Shown one piece after another: positions 1 through 12,549 of a stretch of DNA of 64,000 nt. Position numbers and translations under genes: made by a program. Where the stretch lies: contig LSRX01001665.1 of assembly GCA_001939145.1 (NCBI GenBank), positions 1 to 64,000 of the forward strand. Reading direction: 5' to 3'. Source of the stretch: Symbiodinium microadriaticum. Its lineage: Eukaryota > Sar > Dinophyceae > Suessiales > Symbiodiniaceae. The stretch's first letter is position 1; each line of letters begins with the position of its first letter. The notes under the pieces are model-generated. The model was not told where the DNA came from, did no database searches, and was given only the letters and a program-made list of their open reading frames with translations.

Positions 1-260
1 CCGAGCTGCTCCGAGCTAGGAGGCGCCCAAGAACTCCGAGCTACTCCGAGCTTCTCCAAGCCACTCCGAGTGGCTACTACAGCTCTCAAAGCTCTCCCAA
101 CAGCTAATCAGAGCTTCTAGAGCTTTCAGAGCTCTTAACGGCTACTAGAGCTTCCAAAGCTCGAAAAACTTCGCAGGCCTCCGAGCTACTCCGAGCTAGA
201 GGCGTCCAAGAACTCCGAACTGCTTCGAGCTACTCAGAGCCAATCCGAGTTACTTCAAGT
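1..260. repeat. Degenerate tandem repeat of a CTCCGAGCTA-like unit
   Basis: Short units around 'ctccgagct' recur at irregular spacing, with clearer copies at the start and again near 180-245 and divergent 'agagcttt' variants between. No reading frame of interest crosses it. It is probably a decayed minisatellite. Confidence 0.7.
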
Positions 261-1606
261 AGGAAAGAGCTGCCTAAAAAAGCATAAAAATTCCTATCGC
301 AATTGAGCTTCTGCTCAGAGTCTGCCGTCTCCGGAATTGCAAGCTCTTTTGAGCTTCCGCAATAGTTCTCTGTGGGCAACAGAGCCACTTTTGAGAGTCT
401 CCAAAGTGAAAAATTCCAGACTGCTATGCAAGCCAATGCCAATAGACGTGGAACGTCCCATGCAAGAACCACCAGCAAACGCAACATAATGACTATTGGT
501 TTTCTCTGCAACGTTGGACGTGATAACAGGGTGGTATTTGCAACACCCTCTTGGCTTCCATTCGATAGCTGTTTGTGGACGGAAGAAGTTCAAATGTTAC
601 TTTGTAGTTTCCCAGTAAGTCTGGTGAATGTTGTGTGTCCTGATGTCTTTGAACATTGCTCTTTTTTTTTGGAGGAGGCAAGCTTTCTTTCGCACGAACT
701 TGTTCGTCTGGTTTTGTTGTCCGCATGCGAAACAAGATAGTGAGTCAACGGATTGAAGCTTGCTGCGTCTGTTCGACCATTCTCCTTCTGAGCCTCATTC
801 GATTGTTTGACACAACAAACGACACTGCCGAAGCTGCGCTGCCAAGTTAAAGTCATCTTGCCAGCACATACGTATTTCTCTATCGCATAACAGACAATCT
901 TCAAACTTGTAATTTCAAAAGCTTGGAAAAAAAACGAACTCTGTTGCAATTTCATCATCATCAAGGCAAACCCTGCGAATTGTATTTTTCCAGTCGGTTG
1001 ACCGGTTAACTGCCTTGAAACCGAAATCGTTTTGAGATGCGCAGTTGCATTCGCGCCGCAGGAAGAGAAGTGATGCAAAGACCACAGCTTTTCTTCTGCG
1101 TGCAGAGATCCTGCATTCGGTGCCGAAGCGTACGCAGCCGATTCAGGCGATTTCAAGGGCATTGACAAGCTGCTTCTTGTTGTCCAGGCTTCCACCAAAA
1201 TTGCACACAGGTAAGGTCTTGATGAAACACCAGCATGATGCAGCAGAAGCGTCAATCTCGACTTATGTGTGTTCAAGACAGAAAAAAATTAAATTACATC
1301 TATTGGACTGTTTGAGCTGTCAAATTTCTTGGAATTCGGGTTGAATCTTCAAAACCCCTTGCCACCTCCCGTCCCGTCGTAGTGCTGTCTACATGTTGAA
1401 GTTTGGCTCAATTGGCTTGCAAACACTCTGTCGGAAAAATTTTTGAGATTTGCTTGTGCCGCAAAGACCCATTCTTTCCAAGAAACAAAAAAAACCAGCA
1501 GAATCGCAGGTGCGTTCCTGCGAACAAGTCTCTCGCAGATCCAAGCTAACATTGTGGCAATCCTGGAAGTGCAAAGCAAAGTGACGTTGCACAGTATCAA
1601 ACAATT
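261..1606. other. Intergenic stretch, no recognised gene
   Basis: The longest + frame, 372-740 (122 codons), has no recognisable domain, and overlapping frames on the other strand are equally long, so I do not call a gene. Nothing else stands out. Confidence 0.5.
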
Positions 1607-1740
1607 TTGTGTGTAGTTTGTGGATGTTGGAGTGTGGGATGTGGGGGTGCGTGGGGTGGAGAGAAGGTGAGGTGTGTGGGTGCGAGGTTGTGGGGTGTGG
1701 GTGTGAGGTGGATGGATGGATATGGAGGAGGCGTCGGAGC
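1607..1740. repeat. G/T-rich low-complexity tract
   Basis: The + strand is almost devoid of C and built of 'gtgtggg' and 'ggtgtg' words. The reading frame across it is a by-product of the composition. Confidence 0.7.
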
Positions 1741-1829
1741 TGGCTCCGGCTTTAGAAAGAATGTTTTAAACTTTCAATCACAGATTTCAGTGGGGATTTA
1801 AGTCGGGATACGTTAAGAAAGTCAAATTA

Positions 1830-2036
1830 AGAGTTCAGTAAGCTAAGTTAAGGTTAAATTAAGTTAAGTTAAGTTAAATAAGTTAAGTAAAGTTAAGTTA
1901 AGTTAAGTAAAGTAAAGTTAAGTTAAGTTAAGTTAAGTTAAGTTAAGTTAAACAAGTTAAGTAAGTTAAGTTAAGTTAATAAGTGAAGTTAAGTAAGTGA
2001 AGAAAGTCAAGTTAAGAAAGTCAAATTAAGAAAGTC
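1830..2036. repeat. (AAGTT)n pentanucleotide microsatellite
   Basis: More than thirty copies of 'aagtt' with occasional one-base slips run through the block. The tail degrades into 'agaaagtcaa' variants. Confidence 0.9.
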
Positions 2037-2910
2037 TCGATGTATACGCTGTGTATCTGATCGTATGTAAGTTATCCCATGTATTTCTCGAGGGCTCCGC
2101 ACGGAAAAACCCTTCGCAAAGCTGTCGGGAACAACAGTCAGAGTGGGCACAATATAGAAGTTATACAGTAACAAATATCTGCAATATCAGCAAGATCAAA
2201 GCCGGAACAGTTACTTGACAGGGAAGCATTTGGCGACTTCTTCAAGGTGGTGTCATGATTTGCAACCACACCCTCATTGTTTTCCGAACATGGCTTCACT
2301 GCCTTCACCTGAAGCTGGCATGTTTGTTGAATGTTGACGTGGTGTTTTTGAACTTGATCCCTGAAGGTGGCACTGCCCCGTAGGCGGTCAGTATTGTGGT
2401 GCCAGTTTTCACGACTCGTTGCGTTGCCGCCCTTGCAAGGTGCTGTTTGAAATTCTGCTGTGCCTGACCTCTGCTTTTGCGCCGTGTTGTGCTGGGCCAC
2501 CTCGTCATGTCCCAGCCTGAGCCGTTGGCACATGTTGAATTGAGATGGAGGTGGATAATGAGTTGTTTGCAAACGAAGTATGTCTTTTGTATGGCTGCAT
2601 GTATCGCCTGTTTGTGTCAGCGAACCATCGCTTGCCAAGTGGGGCACAGCGGCGTGGCGCTATTCCCGGTCGGACAGCGCAGTTCAACAGAAAGGCGGCG
2701 ATCATTTTGTTGGGATGTCGCGTCCGGAACACTCTGCTAATTAATGTGTCTCGGAGCTGCCCGGCAGCCGGGTCACAGAAGCAAAATATTTTTCCTTGCT
2801 TCGATGTGTTGGACTTGTATAGCGTCCTACATGTGCAGGGTCTCGGCACTAGATTGCGGAGTCTTCAGTAGTCAGTAGCTGTTTGGGGAGGGTCCGACCA
2901 GCCTGCCGCA
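2037..2910. other. Upstream region of the WD40 gene
   Basis: No recognised coding sequence. Several AG dinucleotides just upstream of 2911 (for example 2866-2879) could serve as spliced-leader trans-splice acceptors, as expected for dinoflagellate mRNAs, but no specific site can be proved. A 169-codon frame on the other strand (2138-2647) has no recognisable domain. Confidence 0.4.
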
Positions 2911-4734
2911 ATGGCATCTTCTTTGTTCCGATGGCCGTTCAGCATGTTCAACGAGGGAGTTGAGCATGACGAAAGTGATGGGTTGCAGCACTTGCGTGAT
3001 GCCTTGGAGAAGGCCGAAAGGCAAGTATCATCATCAACAAGTGACAGCGAGGAAGAACAGGAACGCAAGGAGGAGATCCTTGATGGGTTGCGTGCAAAGT
3101 TGGAAGAGTTCGAAGTTGAGACACAGAAGAAGGTCAGGATCACCATTTGCAGCGCTGTCAGTGGCGAGTCCATCGCACAAGTGCGGCTAAGATCTACAGA
3201 TTTCGTGGTTCAGCTCTGCGAAGCAGTTGTGAAGGAAACGAGTCACAAGGTCGTGGTGGCTCACTCTATCATTTTCCAGTCCGAGGCAAGCACATCTTAG
3301 TGCGTGGAGTGTGTGTGTGTGTGTGTGTGTGTGTGTTCGTGTGTTTGTCTGTGTGTGTATGGCCGTAGCTTCAACAGGCTTTCACGCAGACAATGGTTGT
3401 TCCTTCAAGTTCCATGTTGCCCATCAATCGAAATCTTATTGCTTGATTGAGCTGTCGTGTTGCAGGTCCTACCCCAGCACAAGACAATCAGCGAGGTGCC
3501 TCTGTTGTGTCGAGCATTTGTTCCTGATGACTCTGTTTCACAGATGCTGTCCATGCAGGCCGGGTTGCAGGATGGCGATACCGTCTATGTGGCTAGAGCT
3601 CCGGTAAGATGCCTGACAGCATCGCATGATGGTACTGCAGCTGGAGCGTTCACAGAGCAATCCTTTTCGTAAGGTTGTATTGAATGATAGAAGAGAGTGT
3701 CGGAAGGGAGCATTTTGTCTCTAGCGAAGGCATGCCTGTGGAATTTCGATCAAGACACGAGCAATTCGCCTGAAGCTGGTTCCGGCCAGCCTCTTCGCCT
3801 GCACGCGCAGGGAGCCTTGAAGAATGCAAGCATGTCTCCTGGTGGCCAGCTGTTGATGTTGTCCACAGAGGATGGAGGCAGTGGACTCTTGTATTGTGCA
3901 GAGACATTGCGATTTCTCAGTCGATTGCAAGGGGGCGCTCAAAGTGCTTCTTTTTCAGTAGACGGGCAGAAGGTAGTAGGAGTTGATGCAGATGGCAATG
4001 CAAACATCTGGTGTACGCAAACCGGCCAGATCATGCACCGCATGTTTCCTCCAAAAGCATCCTCGTCCCAGTTGGACTCAGACTCTGACGACGACTCCGA
4101 GATGACCTTCGCAGTTTTCTCAGCTTGTGGCAAGTTCATCGCGACAGGTTCTGGTGCGTGCACGCAGCTCTGGGATGCATCTGGAAACCTTCAGTTTACC
4201 CTCAACGGCCACGTCGGGACCGTCAGGCATGCTGTATTTTCAGCTGACAGCCAGTATCTGTTAACTGCATCTGCAGACTCAACAGCAAGAGTTTGGAATT
4301 GCGGCAATGGCAGATGCATGCGGCTTCTCAGTGGCCATCAACGCGCCCTTACTTTGTGCGCCTTTTCTCCAACAGGATTGCAGGCCATCACCGCGGCTCA
4401 TGATGGAACTCTGAAGTTGTGGGACCTTGCAGACGACATCACTGATGGATCGCACACAGACTGCACGCTGAGCCTGGAAGCCGATAGTGGCGTTGTCAAT
4501 TCAGCTTGTTTCTCGCCCGAAGGTTCACGGCTTCTCATGGCATGTGGATCTGGCACAGTCCGCATCTTCAATGCGTCAACCGGACAAATGCAGCTCTCCT
4601 TCGAAGGCTTGCATGAGGACTGGGTTCGCTGTGCCAGTTTTTCTCCTGACGGGCTCATCGTTGCCACCACCTCTTATGATGCAGCAGTTGGCATTTGGCA
4701 TCTGGGTCGTTCTTATGCAACTTTCTTTTCGTAG
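2911..4734 (+). CDS. Ubiquitin-like plus WD40-repeat protein, three exons
   Basis: Exons are 2911-3285, 3466-3603 and 3730-4734, all joined in phase 0, giving about 505 residues. Residues about 40-80 are acidic and charged (EEEQERKEE...), likely a coiled coil. A ubiquitin-like fold follows from about residue 83, starting VRITICSAVSGESIAQV and ending in exon 2 with LQDGDTVYVARAP; it is split by intron 1. Exon 3 is a WD40 propeller with at least six blades, seen as repeated GH...FS.D...LLTAS.D.T..WN units (for example LNGHVGTVRHAVFSADSQYL). Such propellers are protein-binding scaffolds, usually cytosolic or in larger complexes; the partner is not visible. The start is the first ATG of the open exon. 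The domain order resembles many dinoflagellate ubiquitin-like/repeat fusions. Exon 3 could instead begin slightly up- or downstream, as several AGs lie near 3729. Confidence 0.85.
3286..3465 (+). other. Intron 1 of the WD40 gene, GC-AG type with (GT)n
   Basis: The exon ends ...ccgag and the intron begins gcaag, a GC donor. It ends tgttgcag before gtcctacc, following the AG|G pattern. Removing it joins Glu125 to the Val that continues the ubiquitin-like domain. A (GT)n microsatellite lies at about 3308-3336 inside. In-frame stop TAG at 3298-3300 shows that splicing is needed. Confidence 0.8.
3604..3729 (+). other. Intron 2 of the WD40 gene, GT-AG
   Basis: Donor gtaag at 3604; the acceptor that keeps phase 0 and the AG|G pattern is gcgaag|gca at 3729. 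Exon 2's frame meets a stop soon after 3604, and the WD40 frame has no ATG before it, so an intron is required. The acceptor choice is inferred; an earlier ctag at 3724 would break the frame. Confidence 0.6.
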
Positions 4735-7177
4735 TGTCGGCTTTTTCTTGGAGTCGGCACCGAGTATTTGGACAGCTGAGGAGTGCGACCACCGGGAAGT
4801 GCTTGCATTCACTTCACGGGCATACGCAGGCGGTTGTGGTTGCGCAGTTGGCGGCTGCATAGGTCGCGCTCCCAGTCTGTCTCATTCATCACGCAAGCAT
4901 GAAGAAATTTCAGTTGCCTCGAGATACATTAACATTTTTGCCTAGGGTCCACCTTCGTGTTGCATTTCATCCGCACCAGTGCAGTGTTCTTCCCTTTGTA
5001 TGCTTGCTGCGATCACCTTGCCGGAACGTACTGCAGGACTATACCTCTACGGCGGGGGGTGATCGGCTGCTGTAGCATGTAAAGATTTTCCCGTGCAGCT
5101 GCAACAGAGGCCAACAACACTTCTGTGTATTTGTGGATCGCTGGTCCAAGTTGGCTGCTTGATACAACCTTGAAATAGTTCTGATACCTTGAGTTGCAAA
5201 TAGAAGTTTTGCGCTCACATGATATGAAGCTTACACAAACGCTTCGTGCCTCTTTCCACCAACCGTGAAAAAGCAGAGCTCCGTCCCGCACATACAGACA
5301 CGAGACACACGCTTCCGTCGGAACAGATTGGCACGAAGCGCTCTTATTGCTGCTCCTGTGCTGGAGACGATTCTGATCGTCTGGGGGCAAGCTTTGCTAG
5401 CATGGCTTCGCCTCCTAAATTGGTTGATGCTGGATCTTCCGCCAAATTGTATGGCACAGCAAGGTAGATGGGAGATGTCGTCCCTGTAAAGTACCAGGTA
5501 CATTTCAACTCAATCGCTTTGCACTGCGTGTACTCGTGTCTCATCCCCCGTCAGACCTCTAATCGTATTTTGGTTGTGTCCCGAGCTTGCCGCACCTGGC
5601 TTCGCAGTCCGGTGCGCAGCTCTGATGATAGGACACTTCGCGGAAGCCGTTCGAGTTGGCACGCGGATTTAGCTGTAAAGGAAGCAGTTGCTCTCATGCC
5701 TGGAAACTGCTGACGCAGTGCGCTCCAGGCGATCAAGAGAGCCCACGTTCAACAAAGCTCTGATGAGACGAAGACTAGATAGGACAATTTGGAGGTCTGA
5801 TCCTGTAGCACAGGAAGCTCATCGTCAAGCGACGAAGGTCGTCTTGGCCTGAGCCGTGTGCATGTTGTGGCAACAGGAGGAGACCCATCAGCGGCAGAGC
5901 TCTGGTTTTCCATATGACACAGCAGTGCCATCAGCTCTCAGTTTGCACCTGGGTGTGCGAGTGTTTGTGCATTGTTGAAGTGCTCGTGTGTTGAATTGCT
6001 TCCATTGCTGTGATTTTTCCACTGTCGCTTGAAGCCATTTCCTCCAAACCTGCCCTGATATTTTGCAGAGACAGCTGCTGTTTTGGTAGCGCAAGGACTT
6101 CGCATAAAGGGATGGTAGCTACTGGCATCTTTGTTTGTGACTACTCTCAGCAGTCTCGCCTGTACAGCATGCTACTGGGGAGGATGCCGGTGTAGTGCAG
6201 TATAGTTTGCACACGGCATGATGGCAGGAAGAGCTGTGAAAGTGTTTTGTAGCTGCTGCTGCTGCTGCTGCTGTATCCGTGTCTCACCTGCATCAAATTT
6301 GCGAATGTACTTAGATTGTTGTATTTTTCGATGTGGCTACACTGCTGCTTGACGCGAAGACGTAACGGACAAGCGCAGGACTTGGTCTGTGGAGACGATT
6401 GTTCAGACTGTTTAAAATGCCAAGCATCCGAGCTCACGTTGTCGGCAGCTTTTGGCAGCCTGCAATGCAGTTTGCACAACAGTGTCCTGAGATTGGCTTT
6501 CATTTTGGTTCAGAGCAGTATTCGCGCTATGATTCGTTAAACAGCTTCGACGGCTATGAACTGATTCAAAGAAGATGTCCGTGAGTCCGTCTGAACGACA
6601 CAAGGGAACCGCAGAGACGAACGAGCCTAGCAAGTGTTATGGGACACTCGCGCCTCGGCGCAGCATGATACTGCAAGGAATTCAAGAAGACCCGTTGTTT
6701 CAACCTTATTCAACTAGCTCCTGTGTGCTGCCACGGCCCAGGCCACAAGCTGACCTTTTGCTGCAGTTGTTTTGTCCTTCATGCTGTTTCGTCTTGCATC
6801 ATTCCAGCAGGCATGACTACGGTGGCGCGGCGCAGGCAAGCTTTTGATGGTGTTAGATGCCGGCATCTTTCAGAGTGCGGCAATGCCAGTCACCGCCCTC
6901 TTTCCACGAGTGTTCGTTTTGCCGGCAGGCTGATACGGGATCTCAAGAAGCTGCAGTCAGACCCGCCACAAGGCAGATGTTCCATTCGATCATGAAGATG
7001 ATTGTTGCAGTCATGGTCGCAAGCAAGCCCTGTTCGATAGGGGTCAGTGCATCTCCTGCACAAGATGACATCATGAGCTGGACAGCTGTGATGTTTGGTC
7101 CGGCGCTACCGGCTGTGTTGAGGTTTGGTGGCGATAAAGATGTATATGTTTGCATGTATAGTAGCAGTATGTGTCAG
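4735..7177. other. Intergenic DNA with a (GCT)n tract
   Basis: No convincing exon. A short (GCT)n run lies at about 6252-6273. Several 60-118 codon frames occur on both strands without recognisable domains. Confidence 0.5.
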
Positions 7178-7255
7178 TACATGTATGTATGTATGTAGGT
7201 ATGTATGCATGCATGCATGCATGCATGCATGCATGCATCCATGTATGTATGTATG

Positions 7256-7285
<30 letters not shown>
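7178..7285. repeat. (ATGT)n / (GCAT)n microsatellite
   Basis: ATGT units flank a central run of about seven GCAT units (7207-7237). The tyrosine/histidine-rich frames here on both strands are artefacts of the repeat. Confidence 0.95.
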
Positions 7286-7287
<2 letters not shown>

Positions 7288-7411
7288 AGATCCCGGTTCG
7301 GGATTTGGGTCTGCTTGGAGTCCCCAACTGCACTCCTGTGGTTTGTTGTGGCTCGGGGTTTGGGTCTGTGGTGTGGTGTGGTTCGCGGTTTGGGTCGCCC
7401 TGTGTTTCGAA

Positions 7412-7482
7412 ATCGTCATCATCATCATCATCATCATCACATCGTCATCCTCATCGTCATCCTCCTCCTCCTCCTTTTCTCC

Positions 7483-7513
<31 letters not shown>

Positions 7514-7518
7514 ATCAT
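7412..7518. repeat. (ATC)n trinucleotide microsatellite
   Basis: Two runs of ATC/TCA units are separated by a CTC-rich stretch around 7466-7484. Confidence 0.95.
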
Positions 7519-9245
7519 GTTCTTTTCTTGGGTCAACTGGCACAGGAAGCGGGCCTGACAGGAGCGCGATCCTTGTGACAGTTTTATTTTCAATACCCTC
7601 ATGGCAGAGTCCTGGGTGGAAAGTGTCCACTGTCGCAAGGATCGGGTGTGTTTGGGACGAGATCCTCGTGACAGTTGATGGTTTTCGAGCCGCCATGTGG
7701 GAGAAGTGTGCACAGTCACGGGGATTCGGCATATTTGGCCTGGGAATGCTGGGGGTGGGAGGGAGATACCATGGGGGGGGGGGTTGGCGAACCGAGGACC
7801 GGGATCATATATATGTATGTGTATATCTGCATACCGTACATTGTGGTGGAGTCACCCCTTTGAACAAAGCCTTCCTTTGGACTTTAAAAATATGTGACGA
7901 CCCGAACCCTACATGCGCCAGCGGGGTTTCAGCAAAGCGAACTATAGCTCAGATAGTGTGTTATGTATACTGTACACTCGAACAAGGTGGTGTCGGCTTT
8001 GCATAAGAGCTGAGTTGTCTGATACGACATCTCAAGTAATAATTAGTCGAATGTAGTGCAGACCGCGTATGGGTGTGAGCACCAGGTTTGTTTCTCGTAG
8101 TGCAATGATAGACATACGCGCTTTGAACAGCAAGGAAAGGGCCGGGCTTCTTTCCCGATTAATATTACCGAATCATTCTGAATTCTTTTGGGACAGGAAG
8201 TATTCGTCTCAGCTGTGATAGCACAAAAGCGCGCAGAAGCCCAGCCGGGACGAAAGATGCACGGTCCAAGGTGTACACAACAAGGTTAGCCTTACATCTT
8301 GGATCCCGGGTAGGTTATACTGAGGCCTCCACCAGAATCAATTATTCCACACATCTTGAATGGGCAGGAGGGTGTCAGTTGAAAAACCGTAGAAGCACTG
8401 AGTTATGCTGAGACCCAGCCGAAACCCAAAATCAGGGGTCAAAGATGCACACAGAAAGTTCTCCTTTATATACATCTATACATATATATCTCTATATATA
8501 TACCCACATATACATGTATACACGCATATTTTTTTGAAGGATCAGGGGTCAAACGTGCACACTGAGAAATACCGAATTGCACTAAGACCATGTGGGACCA
8601 TTGATCAAAGATGTGCAGAAAGAGTTGCTCGTCTAGTATCGTAGTGCTCTGTCCAACGTTCAGTTTGACTCTGAACTAATATTCGACGAGTATCTGACTT
8701 GTTTTTATAGTATTTACATGGGGCTTACCCAATGAGTACTGAGACAACCTAGCATGCAGCTAACAACTGTCCAAACAGTCTCTTGATGCCTGGTTCGTGT
8801 TCATTTCTGAGCCATGTTGATATGTTCATTTATCGTTCCACGAACATGTTTTAATGCGGTCAAAATTCACACAGTATTCTGCAATGCTTAGTGGCAGGTA
8901 TATTTCAACTTAAGTCACATGTAGTGCATGTACTTGAAAACCTAACCATGTGTACCTGATGATTATGCATTATGGCTTAGTCAATGCTTAGTTTAAGTTA
9001 CCTGGGGTATTGCCTTGATGTTTTATGCAACTTCCAAGTCACCTTGTATGAACACTGGCAGTCATAAGCCAAAAATCAACCGCGGAATGCTGACATGATG
9101 TACACAACGTGTTGCGACATAGTTGCTGCTGGATAGACGGTGGTGCTCATCTTCAATAGGAGGTAGTACTTAACTCCTCCCTCTTGCATGTTTGTCTATC
9201 TAGATATGTAAAGTTGCGCACAGAAACTTACATCACCGTTGACAG
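7519..9245. other. Intergenic DNA with minor repeats
   Basis: The phrase 'gatcctcgtgacagt' and a close variant occur at about 7569 and 7661. An 11-G run lies near 7773, a TA-rich tract at 8466-8532, and 'atcaggggtcaaa' followed by 'gtgcacac' or 'atgcacac' is repeated near 8431 and 8541. No gene is seen. Confidence 0.5.
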
Positions 9246-9676
9246 ATAGAGCTGAGCAGTGTATGATGCCAATGTACCGCTCAAGACTTTCAGCTCCAGG
9301 TAGGGTTTTCATGGCCCTGGAGCTCCTTCGAAGCCTTGCAGGTTTCATTGTGCAAGGCTCAGAGAGCAACTGGTGGGGACTTGGGTGTCCCTCCCACTGT
9401 CGTGGGCCAGGAGTGGGAAGCCTTCTCGCGGCTTATTTGCTTGGGGTCCTTACAGTGGTTTTGGCCTGGATATGAAGGACTGGTGGGGCTCGTGACGTGT
9501 ACCTTGCCCCGGCCGAAGCGCCCCAGGTCACACGAGCTCTCTCTTCAGATGCGAGGAAGCGAGTGGCTGGGTACTCGTATGGACAGGGATCTTCATATTG
9601 AAGTTAGTGAGTTTCGTATTTCGGTTTCTAGGGTTAGTCCCGATCCCGTGCCGCGCCTGCTGCCCCTGAGCCCCGC

Positions 9677-11040
9677 GTGCATAGTTCTCTGGAGAGCTCG
9701 ACTTCCTCCTCTGAACTTGTGGAGCCTAGTCTTGCCTCACGTGCCTACCTTGCCTTGGCATCTCCTGAGTCGCCCTATCCTTCGCAGGCCTCTGGGCCCT
9801 CGCCTTCTTCGACTTTTCCTCAGGCTGCCAGGTGCCCGCCAGGCCCCAGGTCAGGTCTTTGTTCTCCTCCCCTTCCTCTTCGGGATCTCGCTTGCAGGCC
9901 TCCGGGCCCTGTCTGCCCGTGTCGAGGCGGCCGAGCTCCTCTTTCCTCGCCTTTGCGCGTGCCCGAGTACCCCTTGCAGGGCCCTTTGAGGCCGAGGTCG
10001 GAGATAGAGGCTGATTTCCCGCCTCTTCCTCTGTCTCTACGTGACACCTGCCGTGTGCTTCGTGGGGGCAGTCTGTCTTGGCAGTCGAGGGCCTTCCGTG
10101 CGTGGCTCGCCGGCTGCTGGGCTAGAGCTGTCTTGGAGGCCCAGGTCGAGAGTCCGAACCACTCCGAGGCCTTAGGTTTGAGCAACCGCGTTTATTGTGT
10201 CATTGTGGCCCGGGGCTTGGAGAGCCCTGCTGTGGTGCATTCTTTCGCGGCTTACAAGGCCATTGTTGGTGAGCTTCGCTGTGGAGGCTCTATCTCCCAC
10301 GGCTTTCCCTCGGAAGCGGAAGCCCGGCTTTACTTTGCAGGTGCCGGCCTTGGGTTCCCCGAGGCCTGATGGACTTTCTCTCGTTGCCCGTGAGGAACCG
10401 AGGACCCTGTGACTTGCATCTCCTATGCGGTGATGAAGCGTGGTGGAGGATTTATGTCGTGCCTTCCCCTTGGCTACCTCCCGGCCGAGGCCCTGCAGGA
10501 CGGCATGGTCAACGATGGCGCGGAGGGAATAGGGCCTTCTTTCGAGATAGAAGCTCAGGCTGTTCGGCTGGCTCCCTCCGGCGAGTGGATCGCACCGCAA
10601 CCTCACGAGACGATCAGCGCGCTCCTCGTGGACTTGTCTTCCGAGCTGGCGCCCGCACTTGCCACCCCAGACCTCTCGCCTTTCGGGGGAATTCCCTTCT
10701 CCACCGAGGACCCCGGGCTCTTCCCTCTAGCTTCCGATGTCTTGCTGCAGGCCCGCGAGTGGGCCGCCGAATTCCTGCTCCAGGCCAGGTCAGGACTCTT
10801 TCCCGGCCCAGCGCCCAAAGCCCAAAGCCAAGCGAGTCACCGTGGCGACACTTGCTCAAGACCAGGCCGCCCTTCAAGAGCTCGTGCGTGGCATGGCAAA
10901 GCAACTGGCTGCACTCCTCCCCCCTGCTGCAACCTGCAACTCCCTAGCTCAGGCCCCGCAGCAGAGGCATCCAGTGATAAGTGCAAGCTGGCCTGGCTCG
11001 GGTCGCAGGAGGGGGCCCCACAAGGTGGTGAATGGACAGC
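9677..11040 (+). pseudogene. gag-like N-terminal part of the GC-rich element
   Basis: Frame 9677-10369 ends with a stretch (RVYCVIVARGLESPAVVHSF, then SISHGFPSEAEA) that resembles the hybrid-binding domain of RNase H1/viroplasmin. After a frame change, 10409-10800 reads VRLAPSGEWI...LLVDLSSELAPAL, and after another change 10810-11040 reads KRVTVATLAQDQAALQEL. Together these look like the N-terminal gag-like portion of the polyprotein. At least two frameshifts separate the pieces, so no intact product is possible. The hybrid-binding assignment is an inference from pattern only. Confidence 0.55.
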
Positions 11041-11204
11041 ACTGAGGTGAGGGGGGCGGCAAGTCCAGACGCACCTTCCTGCCGGAACAGCCGCGGTCCT
11101 TGCCCAGTCGAATGCTCTGGCAGGCCAACATCGACCAGGGCGATACTGCTGAGCCTTCAGCCCGACCCTCCTTCCTCACTTTTCCAGGAGGGCCATCGCG
11201 AGGG

Positions 11205-12393
11205 CGTTCACACAGCTTGCCGACCAGAGGTGGATAACGGTGGCGGTCTCTTACCTCAGGGAGGTCGAGGCCATAGGCCAGAGGCGAAGCGAGGTGGGTG
11301 CCGCAAAGAAGCCGCCGCCGCACAAGCCAGACCCTCCCTTGAAGCCACCGAACGGTGCCGAAGCCCTCTCCAAGAAGCAGCAAAGGGCCGCGGCGTGGGC
11401 GGCAAAGAGGGCGGCGGCAGCCAAGCAGTCCTGAGGGACGGCCGCAACAGGCATGCACGGCACCTGGTTGAGGGCTCTGTTCTTAAGCCGGGTTCGGAAT
11501 TCAGTTTCAGGCTTTGGGCCTCCCCTCTCGTGCGCCGAGTGCTTAAGTCTGGCACTCGCTTTGCCCGATTTGTTTCTACTGTTTTGCCTCTGCACCGCGA
11601 CAGCTCGCTGCCTGTCGCTACCGCCCTCTTCCCGCTGCCCTTGCCCTCCTCTCTGGCAAGCGGCCGGTCCCGCAAACGGCGCCGCGCTTTTGCCCAGCAT
11701 GTTGGTGTGGTCCTTGCCATGGTGGTCTTGGCGCTTGACTTCCTCCACTCTGAAAGTAAGCCCGTGCCCCCCGAAGCTTTGCGGAGGCCTCCTTCGACTG
11801 CCCAGGCCTCGGCCCTTGCTCGTCTTGTGAAGGCGTGCGCCCGGCTGGGTGGCTCCGAGCTGCAGCCTGGGCGAAAGGGCTTTCAAGTGGCCGCAGGTCC
11901 TCTCTTTCCTTTCTGACGCAGGGCTCCAGGATGACTGTTACCTTGGGCGCCCCCTGCCGCATCTCGATGCCTCTTTCGTGCCTCACGTGCCGGGCCGTCT
12001 GAGGATCTACGACCTTACCAACACCTTGACCCCAGCCGTGTGACACTGTCGGGTAGGGGGGCCTGGAATATTGCACAGCACCTTGACCCCAGCCTCCTGC
12101 TGCCCTTCCTTGAGCCCAGGACCTTGCAGACCTAGCCTGCGCCGGGCCCTTCTTTCCTCCACGACAGGGCCCAGAACGTGATGGGTCTCCTTCGGAAGTG
12201 GGACAGCCTTGGTCTTTTGTGCTTGGTCCCTGCCCCTCTTGAGCACACCGCTTTGTCCCGTGTTTTTGGCTCCTACAAAGACGCAGATCGAGACCGGCAG
12301 ATAGGAGACCGCAAGCATATGAACAACCGCGAGGCCCGCATCACTGCGGCCCTTCCCGTCGCCTCCCCAATGGCTGCCAGCTGGTACGGCTGA
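11205..12393 (+). pseudogene. Polyprotein middle region, pre-RT
   Basis: Pieces in different frames: 11240-11434 (VSYLREVEAIGQRRSEVG, then a Lys/Ala-rich tail ending in a stop), about 11540-11916 (FARFVSTVLPLHRD...ATALFPLPLP, then ARLVKACARLGG) and 12178-12393 (LLRKWDSLGLLCLVPAPLE, DRDRQIGDRKHMNNREARI). They follow the order expected before the reverse transcriptase in related polyproteins. Stops and shifts interrupt every piece. Function is unassigned beyond membership of the element. Confidence 0.5.
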
Positions 12394-12549
12394 CTTGCCC
12401 CGCCCAGCGGGCTTCTTGCAATGCTGTGGCACCTGTGTTTCGTCTCAAGGAGTTCCTTGGTCCCAGGCCTTTGCTAGGTAATTTGGTGACGCTGACCGCG
12501 CCTACCTTGCAGCCTGTGACCCGCCCGGCTCCTTTCGGCCTTCCTCTGT

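Noticed and set aside
2138..2647. 169-codon frame on the - strand
   Set aside because: No domain, low-complexity composition, and + strand frames of similar length overlap it.
7174..7558. Tyr/His/Met-rich frames on both strands
   Set aside because: They are translations of ATGT, GCAT and ATC microsatellites.
11251..11886. 211-codon frame on the - strand in the GC-rich element
   Set aside because: High G+C removes stop codons from several frames; the + strand carries recognisable retroelement pieces.
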